A DNA stretch of 64,000 nucleotides from NCBI GenBank assembly GCA_021234535.1, contig CM037839.1:9797419-9861418 (forward strand). The letters are read 5' to 3'. Under the pieces are notes generated by a model. The model saw only the letters and a program-made list of their open reading frames with translations, was not told the DNA's origin and did not search any database. Numbering within the stretch: position 1 is the stretch's first letter; every line of letters starts with the position of its first letter. Both the position numbers and the translations under genes were made by a program. Source of the DNA: Stichopus chloronotus (taxonomy: Eukaryota > Echinodermata > Holothuroidea > Aspidochirotida > Stichopodidae). Shown in pieces: positions 45,000 to 57,500 of this stretch.

Positions 45000-46479
45000 T
45001 TTTATTTCGTAAAATCAGCTTCTCAAAATTTAGTGTCATACTTATTTGAGTGATCAACTTACTGGGTGCAAACACACCCAATTTCATATACACACATAAA
45101 CGCAAACCCTATAATCTTATAATGATTAAGAAGATAACTTGATTTACAGACACACGGCATGTACATACAGACTTCGGATAAAGGCCAGACCCCCACCCGG
45201 CCCCTGTTCAGTCCATTAGCCAGGGTTTTAGCAATTAGTGAAGTTTTGTTGATTTGTTTCCTTTAAGTAAGCTTCCGTTATAGAAAACTCGTGCTACGTG
45301 ATGGGGCTATCAGGAAAATCACTGTTTTTGCAGAACCTAAGTGAATTGGACCAAAGTTCTGGTCATCGTTAATCCTTCAAAATATTCGCAGAAAAGAGCT
45401 GCTGGCCGTATAGCTGTTTACTGGTCATTGCGGACAAACTATCTCACCACTGATAGCCCTTCCCCGCTGACAGAATGTACACCTTAAACTCTTCGGAGCT
45501 TTTTCAGAGCTCCGAAAAGTTCTTTTTTTTCAGCTTTTCAGAGCTTTTTGGGGAGGTACATGAGGGAGTACACATATTGGATAGGTTATAAGGGTCTCTT
45601 ACTTCGTCTGTAATTTATTTATTCAAGGAAGAATCGAAGACAAGTTAAATATTTTTGTTAATGTTTCACATCGGAAAAAGGAATGATAACGATAACTGTA
45701 TATGATTTTACAAAATCAAAGAGTAATCGAAAGGGTCTTGTTTAAAAAAAAAGGAGAGAGTTTGCTGTCTGAATTCGTGGTAAAGTACATCCACCCTAAG
45801 CTTCTTCATTCAACAGTACCCCAATGAAAGGCAAGTAAATCAACATATAATGTAATCGTCCAACGATTACTACAAGTTCAACAATGCTAAATGATTTTCT
45901 TTTTCTTGGAGTTGTCCCCTTAAAATGTCTTTCGAGTCGGTTTAATCTGATAAAGGTGGTATTGTCAGGGTGTTTGTCCGTATCAATTTGTTTTAACAAA
46001 CACCCTGCGAGGTTTTTTTTTCTTTCAAGTTTGTCAGATTTTACGTATTTTTAATTAGGAGAACTTCCCCAATTGAATTATTCCGTTTCACCTTTGGACC
46101 AGTGGCAATGTACAAAATGAAAACTTTGTCGGATGCAACAGTAATTGAATTCCACTAAACTCAGACGGTTGCGACTGTTTTTTCTTCATTAAAGAAATTT
46201 AAATTATTGACAGGAACGCTATAGTTAAATGTAACCTTATCAAAAATCTGTCATAGATATATAAAGCAAATGACGATTAGAATAAGATTCAGATACATTA
46301 ATAGGCCGTTTTGGTCTATTATGGCGACTTTCACTTACTGTGACGTCAAAGTAAGATTGGAGAATAATTTAATTGCACAATTTTTGCCGGATAAACCTTA
46401 TACTCTAGACATGTAACCTCACCGGATGGCTTGTCCAAAGGAAAACTGTAAGTTGAGGGAATTGGAAGGAAAGGGATAT
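45000..46479. other. intergenic, no gene seen
   Basis: No exon or repeat family was recognised. A short internally repeated CTTTTTCAGAGCTCCGAAAAG-like hairpin stretch lies near 45500-45550. Confidence 0.4.
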
Positions 46480-47195
46480 TCCTATTTGTATTCCCAGCAT
46501 ATCCTGAGAACTATAAGACCAATTAACTTAAAACTTTGTAAGGACTTACCTAAGAACTTATTGTTCAACATTTTATTAGTGCAACGGTGAATCCAGTGAA
46601 ATCTCAGTGCTTATATTTGACTGAAAAAGCCAATTTTGCCTCAAAATTTAGATTTCCATCATATCGTAAGAGTTAACTGATCATTACACGCAATTTTTTT
46701 CCCTATGAACACATTAATGAACATACATTATATCATTCTTATGGTAAACTGGTGAAATTGTGAGATGTTTTTGGTAAAAAATAAATAGAGCTGGCATCCG
46801 GGTCAATAGACACCACCTTTTAAATTTAGCCAAAACAACTTAAGCAGAACTGGCCCCTGTGGGTAATGTCTTCCAACATTCCTGAAAATTATGAGAACGT
46901 TATTGTTGAGCTAAACAATGATTTTATGATACTTGAGCCTAAAAAGTTGCAACGGCCTGTAGGCTTAAGCTTGCTACCTTGTAGTAGATATAAATATTAC
47001 CATTTTCTTCTTCCGTTTCTTTTTCCGCTTACCAACATTTTATGTTTGAAGAATTTTTGGCTCTAATTTACAATCAGTGCCCGAACTAGGTGTCTGTGAC
47101 ATGAGGTTGCAGTAAACTTTTACAAATCCCCATGTGCAGGCCCTGTTTTGAAATCAATGCTTGTTGACGATGAGATATGCAGCTCCATGGATTAT
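46480..47195 (+). repeat. family F dispersed repeat, copy 2, interrupted
   Basis: 46480-46790 (CAGCATATCCTGAGAACTAT, AACTTTGTAAGGACTTACCT) and 47095-47195 (ACAAATCCCCATGTGCAGGC, GACGATGAGATATGC) match consecutive parts of the copy at 32565-32880. About 300 bp of unrelated sequence lies between them, so this copy carries an insertion. Confidence 0.6.
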
Positions 47196-47773
47196 CTCTT
47201 GTTTTTTGTTGTTGTTGTTTTTTTTCAAGTGAACAGAACAGAAAACGCCTTTGTTTTTTCTTTACTGTTCGGAGAATCACTAACATATACTTGAAGAACA
47301 CTAAAACAAATTGATGTAATTTTAAAGGAATCAAACGAATAGCTTACTTTATAGATTAAAGGGATGATCTCGAACAATTAATTTTGAATCATGAGTGCAG
47401 TTTTTCTTCCCGTATACACATATCTCAATATCAGATTACTGTTAAAAATTATCTGATCATGGCAAATTTGTCCGAAAGTGCCTTAGTAGTGAGACAAACA
47501 AGTTTTTTTTAAATCTTTTCTTATGTTGACGTATCACTGATAACATTCATGAGTATGTATTTTAAAACTTCAAGGAATTTCATTTGTTCGTAGGTCATCA
47601 ATGTATACCTAAAATCTTGCAGGGTCTCTGTTTTTCTTGGAAATTCAGGTGAAATTTTATAAAAAAAGAAAGAAAAAAAGCATGAAGAGCTGAGTAAATG
47701 CAAGCAGGGAGCTGTCCCTCCTGATACAAGAATGTTTGATGGAAGTGAGTCAAAGAGAAGTGTGGAATAAGTT

Positions 47774-48121
47774 TAAAGGAAACATAGGGCGTTTACAATA
47801 CACCGACGTGGTTTTTTAAGAAAATAGTTGTTGAAACATCCGGGTTCACTGATAAACATCTCCAAAAATTTCATTTCCTCAAAACATTATGGGTGATGTT
47901 TTATGGAATATTCATCACTGGAATTTTTGAAAGTTTGGTTATAAAAAACAAATATCATTGAGCAGCAGATCACTGACTATCTGTCTATGGAACACTTGTT
48001 TGTTTTAAATGACCGCAACCGTTCCTACGTATTTTGAATAATCTGTCATTTTTTGTCCACAAATACTGGTTTGAAATATATCATTTTCTCCTTTAACATA
48101 AATGCCCTATTTCCCTTTAAT
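47774..48121 (+). mobile_element. MITE family B, copy with partial tandem duplication
   Basis: Begins TTTAAAGGAAACATAGGGCG and ends AATGCCCTATTTCCCTTTAA, matching the family B terminal repeats at 3334. The right end is duplicated in the tandem block that follows. Confidence 0.75.
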
Positions 48122-48627
48122 ATTGATGACTACGAAATTAGAAAAAAGGACAAAGAGAAGGGACAAACGAATAAAAGTTGACAATTGTAACTTATCACAT
48201 CACTGGAAAAAGACAAAGACTCATTTAAACTGTATTTGCTTAACATTTCTTTATCAAACAATCACTTAAGTTATTTTTTTGACACAGTCTCACTTGTTTA
48301 ATTTTTAGAGATATGGAAATGGGCCGTTCTTACTTATTTTGAATAATCTGTCATTTTGTGTCCACAAATTCTGGTTTGAAATACATAATTTTTTCCTTTA
48401 ACATAAATGCCCTATTTCCATTTAATATTGATGACTAAGAAATTAAAAAAGAGACAAAGAGAAGGGACAAAGGATTAAAAACTGACAATTGCAACTATCA
48501 CATCACTGGAAAAAGGCAAAGACTCATTTACACTGTATTTGCTTAACATTTCCTTATCAAACAATCACTTAGTTATTTTTTCTACACAGTCTCACTTGTT
48601 TAATGTTTAGAGATAGGAAAATGGGCT
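48018..48627 (+). repeat. direct tandem duplication, unit about 305 bp
   Basis: 48018-48322 and 48323-48627 are close copies. Shared words include TTTTGAATAATCTGTCATTT, AAGAGAAGGGACAAA and GTCTCACTTGTTTAAT. The unit includes the right end of a family B element plus flanking sequence, so the duplication happened after that insertion. Confidence 0.75.
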
Positions 48628-49261
48628 GGTTCCATATTGATAACATGAGATACAAAAAGGATACCAACAGAAATGAATCACTAAACAAGAAAATGTAACT
48701 GTTAGATCTGTATAGAAATAGTACAGAGCTAATGAAACTGGGGGAAAAATACATTATATCTACTAACCATTTCCTTACCAATCAATCACTAAAAACAAAA
48801 CTTTTTTAACTTAACCCCTTAATAAATGAATGTTTTCTTTCCTTACCATTATTCTTTACAAAATATGGACTTGTTTACCAAACGCACGATAACATAATAA
48901 TGCATTTCCCACAATACATCTGATGGAATATTTACTTTGAATTCACGACATTGAACCAAATAGTTTGTTCTAAAATTGTTTCATTTGTTCATATTTTTAA
49001 CAGCATTATTCAGAAGCATATCGAGTGATCCCTCATCCGACGGCATGAGACACCAAACCTTCTGTAATTCAACTTGAATGATTGACGCTGCAACCTCACC
49101 TACAAATCATCACATTTAGTCCTCTTTATAAATACCCATACAGCAGCGAAGTGCAAATGACTTTGTTTAGGTAGCCTATACGTCACTTCTACGTACGGCT
49201 TCCTGGACCCCCCGCCTACTGCATATAGTCTTGTCATTCTCAATGTACAGTCTCTTCGGCT
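48628..49261. other. intergenic, no gene seen
   Basis: Nothing recognisable. Confidence 0.4.
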
Positions 49262-49350
49262 GAATGATGTGACACCGTCTGAATGTGACGCCCTCTGAAT
49301 GTGACGCCCTCTGAATGTGACGACCTCTGAATGTGACGACCTCCGAATGT
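49262..49350 (+). repeat. 16-bp minisatellite TCTGAATGTGACGCCC
   Basis: About five tandem units of GAATGTGACGCCCTCT or GAATGTGACGACCTCT. The open frames across it on the minus strand come from the repeat. Confidence 0.9.
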
Positions 49351-50575
49351 GTTAGGAGACTTAGCGTATGCTTTTGCACTCGGTTGTTGTGTATAGACGA
49401 CCTCAGTTTCCAGTTCCAAGCTAACCTCATTAATATTCATGATTCTCTATTTCAACCACCCAACAGAAACGGAAGCTTGACAAAAGAGTGGTGTATATGT
49501 GCACAACGTGTACGTGGAAACCATAGTAACATTTCTGTAGAATTATCAAGACAATACTGACGTCACATGACACCTTAATGAGACGATAAATCACCTTTGA
49601 TTTGTGTATTTGTTTTGTTAATTCATGCAAAAATATGAAAATATTAAAGCAGAAATCAAAACAGGAAAATTGTACATGATGTACGTTTTTTTGATATGAG
49701 AATTTTTTTTTTTTTGACATTTTGATATGTTGTAAATATGAAACAACCCTGGTATGTTAGTTGGTATGTCGGGAGAATTGCAAGATTACAAATAGTTCTG
49801 GATTTAGAGACAAACTTGTGAAAGGAGAAGGAAACTCTGCAAATATCTTCTTTTTTTTGAAAATGAAGGAGAAGTGTTTTTCTAACATATTTTTTCCACT
49901 GTTTTATTCCAAAATGTTGCTTTCTTCCCCAGTTATACAGTTTTAAATTTTAGAGAAGGGCTCTGCTATTTTTGCCTCTGTCGAATGTAAACCTACTTGA
50001 ATACATCTCATTATGTTGTCACATAACCACTGTAAGGAGAATTTTTTTTTTCTTCGATTTTTTCTTCGATTTCTGTAGCCAAAATCTCCATCAATGCACG
50101 AACACTTGTACACATTGTGAGTTGAATCTGTGAGTTGTATCATGCAATAACCGAATTATCAATACTCTGTTTTGAATCTATGCACAGCTGTTACAAACGT
50201 TTGATAAAGTTTAACACTGACATAAATAAATCATGAAAGGAACACAAAGCTTTTCTAACACATGTGGTCAGGTTATATCACAATCTCCTCCCTCCTGACA
50301 GATTTTTTTATGGACACTCGGATTTCAATATCTCGGAAAGTAAACATCATATTTGAATGAAATTTGGTGGGAGTGTTCACCGCATGTTAGTCTCTTGTAT
50401 TTCAATGGCAAAAAGTTTGACTTTCCTTCTCCTTTAAACTTCAATCGAACATCCCTCGTGGGTGATTTAATGCAGTATCACTTACATTGTCATCGATTCT
50501 TAGACGCCCAAAAGGTAAAATGGAAGAATATTACATTAATTCATTTCCATTTAAGATCTGAGGTGAACTATACAC
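49351..50575. other. intergenic, no gene seen
   Basis: Overlapping short frames only. Confidence 0.4.
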
Positions 50576-50800
50576 GTCGCCTCAGGATCTTTTTGATCTT
50601 GCAGCAATAGAAATAGGCGACGAGGACCGAAAGAAACTTCTAACGCGGATGAATTCGAACTTTCGAACTAGTACATAATGCTGATGCACCAAGGGGCATG
50701 GAGAACTCATCATACCTTGGTGTTGGGGAGGCTATACGGCGGTGACATGCAGGAACAGACTCTTAGGAGCAATCAATCGTAGTTTTCAAAACGAGCACTG
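50576..50800 (+). pseudogene. coding-like remnant, possibly SAM-domain-like
   Basis: In one plus-strand frame 50599-50677 reads DLFDLAAIEIGDEDRKKLLT and a few more residues before a stop. The D-L-x-x-L-x-I-x-D-x-x-R-x-K-L-L pattern resembles the C-terminal half of a SAM domain. After the stop another frame continues ADAPRGMENSSYLGVGEAIR, then a third DMQEQTLRSNQS. Three broken frames in a row suggest a decayed processed or transposed gene. The assignment is tentative because only about 25 residues match. Confidence 0.25.
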
Positions 50801-51561
50801 GTAAAGAGTTTATCCTATCACAGTGATGCTTCCACAAACTAAATTTTTGCTTCGATCTGACTGTGAATGCATCCTACTGAAGAAGGTAACAAGGACCTAT
50901 ACACTAACGTTCTGTGCCACCGTCAAACCTCATTGCAGGCAATGGAACTTGATATAACAAAGTCGTTGCCGTTGTAGACCTTATAGTGGAAACCTTGAAG
51001 AAACTAAAAGTATTTGCTCAAAGAGATGTTGTCAACAAAAATGAAACGAAAATTTGAATTGCAACATTTACTCGATATATCTGCACAAATGGACTTCTAA
51101 GCTAATACAATAAACGGTAAATAGGCCTCCCTGAATGGAAGTTTGGACAAGAAGCTAGCAATGCAACTTCCTCTTTTTCACGCGGAAATACTTCGAATAA
51201 CACCTAGTGTATACTATCCCTCTGGCTTGAATATACTACGGATCGTTTGCAGGCCTACTGTATGGGCAACGAGGAACCAAATTATGGACTGGCATGTCGG
51301 AACCCACTTCATGTGTATCTCCTTTCTGTTTCGGCACAGTCCAACAAAATAATAGAGAAAAAGGAAAATAATCACTGAAGTTGAATTGACGTATACTGTC
51401 TTGTACTGGTCATGGTGTAGTGTAAAAAAGAGGAACAAGGAATCCGACAGGTGAAATTTGATGACTTCTCACTCTTCTGTAATAGACCTATATCATTCTT
51501 TACAACAACCGTTCGAAGTTTCAAGGACTTACAACTACATTGTTATTACATTTAACAACGT

Positions 51562-51565
<4 letters not shown>

Positions 51566-51651
<86 letters not shown>

Positions 51652-51655
51652 GGAG
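51566..51655 (+). repeat. (CA)n microsatellite, followed by short (TA)n
   Basis: About 37 CA dinucleotides with one CCCG interruption, then TATATATATA. Confidence 0.95.
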
Positions 51656-52128
51656 CGTATGGCATAATCACGTGGTGTGTACTGGTCAACGTTAATTTTG
51701 TGTGGGCGAAGTGTTAGAGGTTTGTGTCTCCAAAACGATTCTCTGTGTGTTAGTGTTTTCTTTGTTATGGTTTCGATGCCTGTAATAGTGACATTGTCTA
51801 TTGTGTGCTGTAATGAATTGAAGTGTGTCGTGTATGGAAGACGTTTGGCATGCATGTCTATATATATATACACATGCCATACTCTCCAAGCACACAGATC
51901 AAACTCTCACACACGACTTCATAAAGTGGCGGACACCTATATAGTCACATTTGTAAGTTTTTTCTTCTCCTTTTCACATCGTACGAACCTAGGCCTACGT
52001 AATATTCTGTATGTATACTTATATTTATATGTCTATATATGTAAAACTAAAACATTTATCTTGCGTATGTACATATTTGAATACTTCTGGATGTATAACA
52101 CGAACTCACATGAATCGGGATCTGATAC

Positions 52129-52318
<190 letters not shown>

Positions 52319-52364
52319 AAACTGAAAATAGCTATGAGGTTGAAATTCATGATGAATCAAATAT

Positions 52365-52435
52365 ATTACGCCAATATTTCGTAAGAATACACCTTACATC
52401 GTCAAGGCGAAATAGCAAACTGATAATACAAGTCA
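52365..52435 (-). ncRNA. degenerate hammerhead-like motif
   Basis: On the minus strand CCTTGACGATGTAAGGTGTA is followed by TTCTTACGAAATATTGGCG. There is a perfect GTAAG/CTTAC stem, GAAA, and an ATATT/AATAT stem III, but the core reads TTGACGA rather than CTGANGA and stem I does not pair. It lies just 3' of the coding fragment below, where Penelope-like elements carry hammerheads. Confidence 0.35.
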
Positions 52436-52439
52436 GTAC

Positions 52440-52690
52440 GTTACAAAAACAGCTGTAACAGAAGTAAGTGAGTAATACCAGCTCAAAATAGCTGAAGACT
52501 AAAACTCTGGACGTTTCTATTCAGGGTAGGGTGTAAGTCTTTAATGAAAAGAGACTCCATGATCTTGCGTCTATACCAGGCATTCTCTACATGGAGAACT
52601 TTAATATCACCTGGGTTTGGAAGTTTATGGGAAGCCGTTTTACAGTGATCGTGTATGGAACTGAATTCTTTGAAATAGTCAGCATTTACA
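52440..52690 (-). pseudogene. Penelope-like element 3' fragment (GIY-YIG region end)
   Basis: The minus-strand translation includes SSIHDHCKTASHKLPNPGD, IKVLHVENAWYRRKIMESLF and IKDLHPTLNRN. The K-V-L-x-x-E-x-x-W-x-x-R-x-x-x-E-S-x-F-I pattern ending in P-x-L-N-R is the C-terminal signature of Penelope-like proteins after the GIY-YIG catalytic core. Only this end survives. It is bounded by (TA)n on one side and a poly-A hairpin on the other. Confidence 0.6.
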
Positions 52691-52726
52691 AAAAAAAAAA
52701 AAAAACATGTAAATGCTGACTATTTT
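52677..52726. repeat. short perfect hairpin with poly-A loop
   Basis: ATAGTCAGCATTTAC and GTAAATGCTGACTAT are perfect inverted copies separated by an A-rich loop, at the junction between the retroelement fragment and the next (TA)n tract. Confidence 0.85.
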
Positions 52727-52753
52727 TATTAGTATATGGACCTCTCCAATCTT

Positions 52754-52893
<140 letters not shown>

Positions 52894-52982
52894 GTGAATT
52901 TAGTCACTTCTAACTATGAAAGTGCCCAATACTTATATGTAGAGCTTTTTCATATATATTGAACACGCGATATTGTTCAAAG

Positions 52983-53037
52983 AGCCGTTGCTACTCTAAG
53001 TTTCACGCTCTTAGTGTGGCGATCATCAGGCAATTGA
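52983..53037 (-). ncRNA. hammerhead ribozyme fold, 3' of a Penelope-like fragment
   Basis: On the minus strand: TTGC (stem I), CTGATGA core, CGC...GCG (stem II), GAAA core, ACT TAG AGT (stem III and loop), then A as the cleavage base and GCAA closing stem I. All the core residues are present, in the order of a type I hammerhead. The first stem II pair is U-U instead of the usual G-C, which may weaken activity. Hammerheads are established residents of Penelope-like terminal repeats. Confidence 0.65.
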
Positions 53038-53284
53038 TTGTAACTGTGTATGTATGGGCCAATGCTACAGTGAGCTAACGTTTTCGACTTGTATGGTTCG
53101 GTGGTTTTTGTTTGTGTGTGTTTCCATGTCTACACGTGGAGATGAACTCTGTTCTTTTATTCAAGTTGTTCTCCTTGGTGCCTATTATTTCTATCTTCTC
53201 TTCGATGCATACTAGTAGTTGCAGAGGCCTGATGCACTCTTAGCTGTGTTTGAGCTTTTCAGTACATCTCATCTTATGGAGTAG

Positions 53285-53760
53285 TCCTTATTTTGTTCAT
53301 TTAGCTCAAAGATATGTTTAGAAAGTTCGATGTCATTCTGTAGCGGTTATGTCTGAAAGATTTTGTGTGGTTGTTGTACCTGGTTTTGAACTGCAAGCTT
53401 GCAAGGCCTATGTATGATGTTGTTATTGTCTGATGTAACTGTGGCTTTGTAGATGACGTCACTCCTGTGGCAGTTTCCTCTTAGTGGGCAGCTGTTTGGT
53501 TGTCTGCAGTTGCATGACTTTTGGTTGGGTTCCTGGTTTGCCGATTTCAGGATGGTTGACTGAGTTGTGCGACTTGATGATTTGTTCCATATTTCTCATG
53601 CAGCTGTAGCTGATTTTCAGCCTATTCCTGTTGAAGATTTTGTGAATTAGCTTCAGGAATTGGATATAAAAGGATAAAAGGTCATGACGTTGAAGGGCGG
53701 CAGCTTTATGAACACCTTGTTTAAGACCCCTGTTAAACGCATCCAACTGGTTTTCAATTT
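53285..53760 (-). pseudogene. Penelope-like element C-terminal remnant with GIY-YIG domain
   Basis: Minus-strand reading begins with RLKISYSCMRNMEQIIKSHN (53560-53640), continues to SCNCRQPNSCPLRGNCHRSD and DVIYKATVTSD (Cys-rich linker), then after a shift of frame reads IGLASLQFKTRYNNHTKSFR (YIG part of GIY-YIG near 53403-53411, with the conserved Arg and His) and ELSKHIFELN. The CNC...CPL...C and YIGL...FK.R...H patterns are diagnostic of Penelope-like proteins. Stops and at least two frameshifts make it inactive. The reverse transcriptase part is missing and replaced by (TA)n at 53763. Confidence 0.8.
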
Positions 53761-53762
53761 TC

Positions 53763-53790
53763 AATATATATATATATATATATATTATAT
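53763..53790. repeat. (TA)n microsatellite
   Basis: A short TA tract at the upstream border of the retroelement remnant. Confidence 0.95.
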
Positions 53791-53811
53791 ATTGATGAGT
53801 CGAACTAGAAA

Positions 53812-53878
53812 TACATCGAAAACACTACAAATTTGTTTCGTGCAGACCTATGTGGTGCACTCTTCAGGTGTTGTGTAG
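53812..53878 (-). ncRNA. canonical hammerhead ribozyme fold, 5' of the Penelope-like fragment
   Basis: On the minus strand: AACAC (stem I), CTGAAGA core, GTGCA...TGCAC (perfect 5-bp stem II), GAAA core, the palindromic stem III ACAAATTTGT, A as the cleavage base, then GTGTT closing stem I. Every invariant core position fits (C3, U4, G5, A6, G8, A9, G12, A13, A14, A15.1, U16.1). A very short or loopless stem III is usual for retroelement hammerheads. The expected activity is self-cleavage of the element RNA. Confidence 0.75.
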
Positions 53879-53919
53879 CGACTGGTCGGTGTTTGAGTTA
53901 CTTGTATTTGTTGAGAAGG

Positions 53920-54077
53920 AATTTGCTGGCATGTCGGCAAGTGGATATGAACTCGGTTTTTTTGTTTAAGGTGCACTGTTGTGGGTTGAATATAGGGAAA
54001 ACTTTTCAAAAAGACAGATTGCATTTCTTCGTTTGCAAAAAAACTGAATTCATATCCACATGCCGACATGCCAGCAG

Positions 54078-54108
<31 letters not shown>

Positions 54109-54110
54109 CA
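53920..54110. repeat. inverted repeat with (TA)n border
   Basis: GCTGGCATGTCGGCAAGTGG and on to about 53975 pairs with the reverse complement CCACATGCCGACATGCCAGC at 54058-54077 and the bases before it, with arms of about 45-50 bp and some mismatches. A (TA)n tract follows at 54079-54110. It is possibly part of the same retroelement's terminal repeat. Confidence 0.6.
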
Positions 54111-54579
54111 AGCAGTAATATACGAATCATAGAGTTTGACATGATATGCATGGATAGACATAAAAGGCTTTACAAACACAAAATAGCGTTACATGTTGGA
54201 ACAAAGACAAATAGCAGGACCTAAGGTTGCTGCATCCGTCTGTAACGTTTAGTTTCTAGGACGTTAAGACCCAAAAGTCCAAGATAAATAGATACTGTCA
54301 CAGTTCTCTAAAAGCGGTGTCAATGTAAAAGTGAAAACGGAAGAATGGAACAACGTATTTAGTTACTCTCTGTATGTGCATGCAGGGTAGAGATATGGGG
54401 GGTTGAGTCATTCAACCGAAATATTCACAAGGAGGAAGTATCCAGCACCAATATCGCCGTTTTCGGTATTTTTTTCAACAAGCAGGATGTTCAAAAACAC
54501 TAAAACCGATAAACATTCCCAACTAACTTGTTGCAAAAAGTATAACTTACGTTGAATATATTTGAATATACGATTTCAG

Positions 54580-57500
54580 CACTGTTGGAAGCCTGGAACT
54601 GTTTGGAATTTAGACATTGCTGACAAAATGTCTCTCAGCGGTAAGTTTTGTTTTTGTCTCTCTCTTTTTTTTCTCTTCAAGTGACTGACTACTGAGCAAG
54701 AAGTTTTATGTTAATTGGGAAACACGTTCTCTCCGTTTCACATCTCAATAGTATATGTCCTGCTTCGAAGTTACAAATTTTCCAAGGACTTTCTTTCCAA
54801 GGTGGTATATTGCAATATGGGTAATCTTTGGCCTCACATAGACACAACTAGTACTTAAATATCCTTTTGTATTTGTTAATAATCTTTATTGTTTTAAAGA
54901 TAAAACGGTATCATAGTTTGAGAGGCGTGACCTTAATTTCAATCAACAATGACAATCTTCCAGTCATCCAGTTTAAACTGGTCATTAGTGTCAAATTATA
55001 ATTGAATTGCACTGAGAGAAAAGCAAAGTATTCCTGCAGGAATTTGTTGGTGTTCCACGGTGTAGTGAGTAACGTTGAGGCATCTGCAATGGATCTCCTT
55101 TTTGGTCCTTAACTGTCTTTCTTCAAACAGCTATATCTTGAGTCGTTGACAAGATATTTGGTGTGGGGTTTGGAATGCCGTTAGTAGAAATATACGTATT
55201 CTTTCAATAACAAAATTCAAATTGTCACTGGAGTACACCTACAAGCAGGTCTCTGTCACATAAAGTGGTGGATTCTCACAGCAAACATAAAAAACCAGTA
55301 ACTTGAGTAAAGTTTACTGAATATGGTTGCGATGTTACTGGTCGTGTAGATTTTTTTTTTTTTTTGAAACTTCTTTCCTATTTGAGAGTTCAGGCACGAG
55401 GCTGATTCACACTCCAGGATCGACCGAATTCCCTAATCCATTGTTTTTATTTAGTCTAATCGACACGTTGCAGTTACGCCTCCTCTTGTGGGCATAACAT
55501 GTCTTTCTTCACAAATGAAATCGTCCTACGATGTCTTACCTTAAACAAATCAGTCGTGTAAGGTGAACATGGCATTTTGCCACACCAGACAATTTCCAGA
55601 ATAGTCGTTCAAATAGTCAAAATTGAACTGTTGCAGGAATATTTCATTGACATCTTATAGTGGGAACTGTATGTTTTCATAGTAGGGAGTGTAGTACGAT
55701 ATGCACGTTGTTCCTTACAGTGACTCGAGTTATTGCTGTTTGAAGTACGAATGTTCATGATCAAGAAAGATTTTTCCATTTTCCCAGGTTTTTCTTAGCC
55801 ACAAAATGTTATTTGCAACACCGGCCTAAAGTCTTCCTTGCATATTAAAGCCCGCATTTTAACTTTAGCATTTGACAAAACTAAAAAAAAAAAGTAGATG
55901 AGTGTTTGTTGTAGATTTAGCTTCAAGTGTTGTGAGAGTAAAGGTCAAACGTCTTCAAATTTAGTTATTTTTTATGGAAATGGAGATAATCAGGAAATAC
56001 AAAGGCAACTAAGCTGTGGCATAAATGACACAAAGACATTTCTTAGAAATGCGACACCGCAAAAAAAAAAAAAAAATATTGTTTTAAATCGTTCAATTCC
56101 GAACAGAACATGCAACTAAAGCATATATAGTTGTCATGACAAACTTACACTTCATTAGCATAAATAAAAGAGGAAAAATGTTCCTATAATTTTATGAGAC
56201 TTCCATCTTTCACCCCATCCTTTCAGCATTTTAAGCCATTTTAGCCCTGGCTTTACTCGCCTCCCGAAGAACCTAAGCAGGCCCCAGACAAGTTGCAAAT
56301 ATTGCTATTAAAACCGTTGGAATTAGATCAATCGTAGAAAGAGAAATGACCGATCGTCACGATTACATCAATAAGTGATAATAATAATAACAATTTGCGG
56401 TACATTCAAACTAGAATTTACATCCGGGGTTTTTAAGAGTCACACGTCTCACATACGATTGCACGTGGGTACTCTCCCATCTTGTAAAAACTAAGTATCT
56501 GAAACCACCAAATAGGTCTCTCATGGTTACAGATGGGTGGGAGTAAACGAAAAATGAGGACATGCCCAGATATACTTTAACTGGTAATTTCAAGTTAATG
56601 GTATCGACCAGTTGGACTATAGGATTCGCCCTTTCATTCAGTTGCTCAGTATCGATATCTATATCAGCGTTATTAAAGCATGTTGTTTTGGTGCAATCTT
56701 AATTTATGTGGCCAAATTTCCTTTCTCCGTTTCGTTACAATTTTGCTTTTAATATTGTCTTGGTGTAAATGTTAGCTTTGTTTTAAGTTTTTAGTTTCGG
56801 TTGTTCCCCGGCAGACATGCTGATAACGAGCACTAATTAAAAAAAGGACAAAAATACGTCGGTCGAGGAAGAATCCTTCCACAGTAGAGAAACAGTTGAT
56901 GTCATAATATTTTTCCCAAAATAATATTTACCAAACAAATTTCACAAATTTTGGATATCTTGGAGACATTTGTGACCAGTACACAAAGGATCGTGGCCAG
57001 GAAATATTCTTATGGTTGGGACGCTGGTAGGGGGTAGACATAATGAAGACGGGTCCACAATGTGACATAATTTCGATATTTGTCTCCACCCAAAACGAAT
57101 TCTAGACAACAACAACAACAAAATATAAAGGGTGGGGACGTCGCTTCAACCCCCCACCGCCCCTCACCCTCCTTTGGATGGTCTGGAACTCGTCCAATCT
57201 GTGAAATGATGCCGTAGATCAAGGAAGTGAGATTCATAGAAGTTTAATTATTAACCACAAAATTAGTTTTAACTTTTACACTAGATAAGCAGAATGCGGA
57301 AACATGAAGAACGCGGAAAGGACACGGTTCGTTAACAACCGCGTTAATAGCAAAAATGTCTTGTTAACGTTCTCATTTGTTCCAACAATCGAGTACAATT
57401 TGTAACAACCACGCAACATTTTGTTTACAACACCAGTGATCTATGGCAATGGGGACTTTCCGCATGATTTGTTTGTGTGTACATGTGTCCTTAATCGTTT

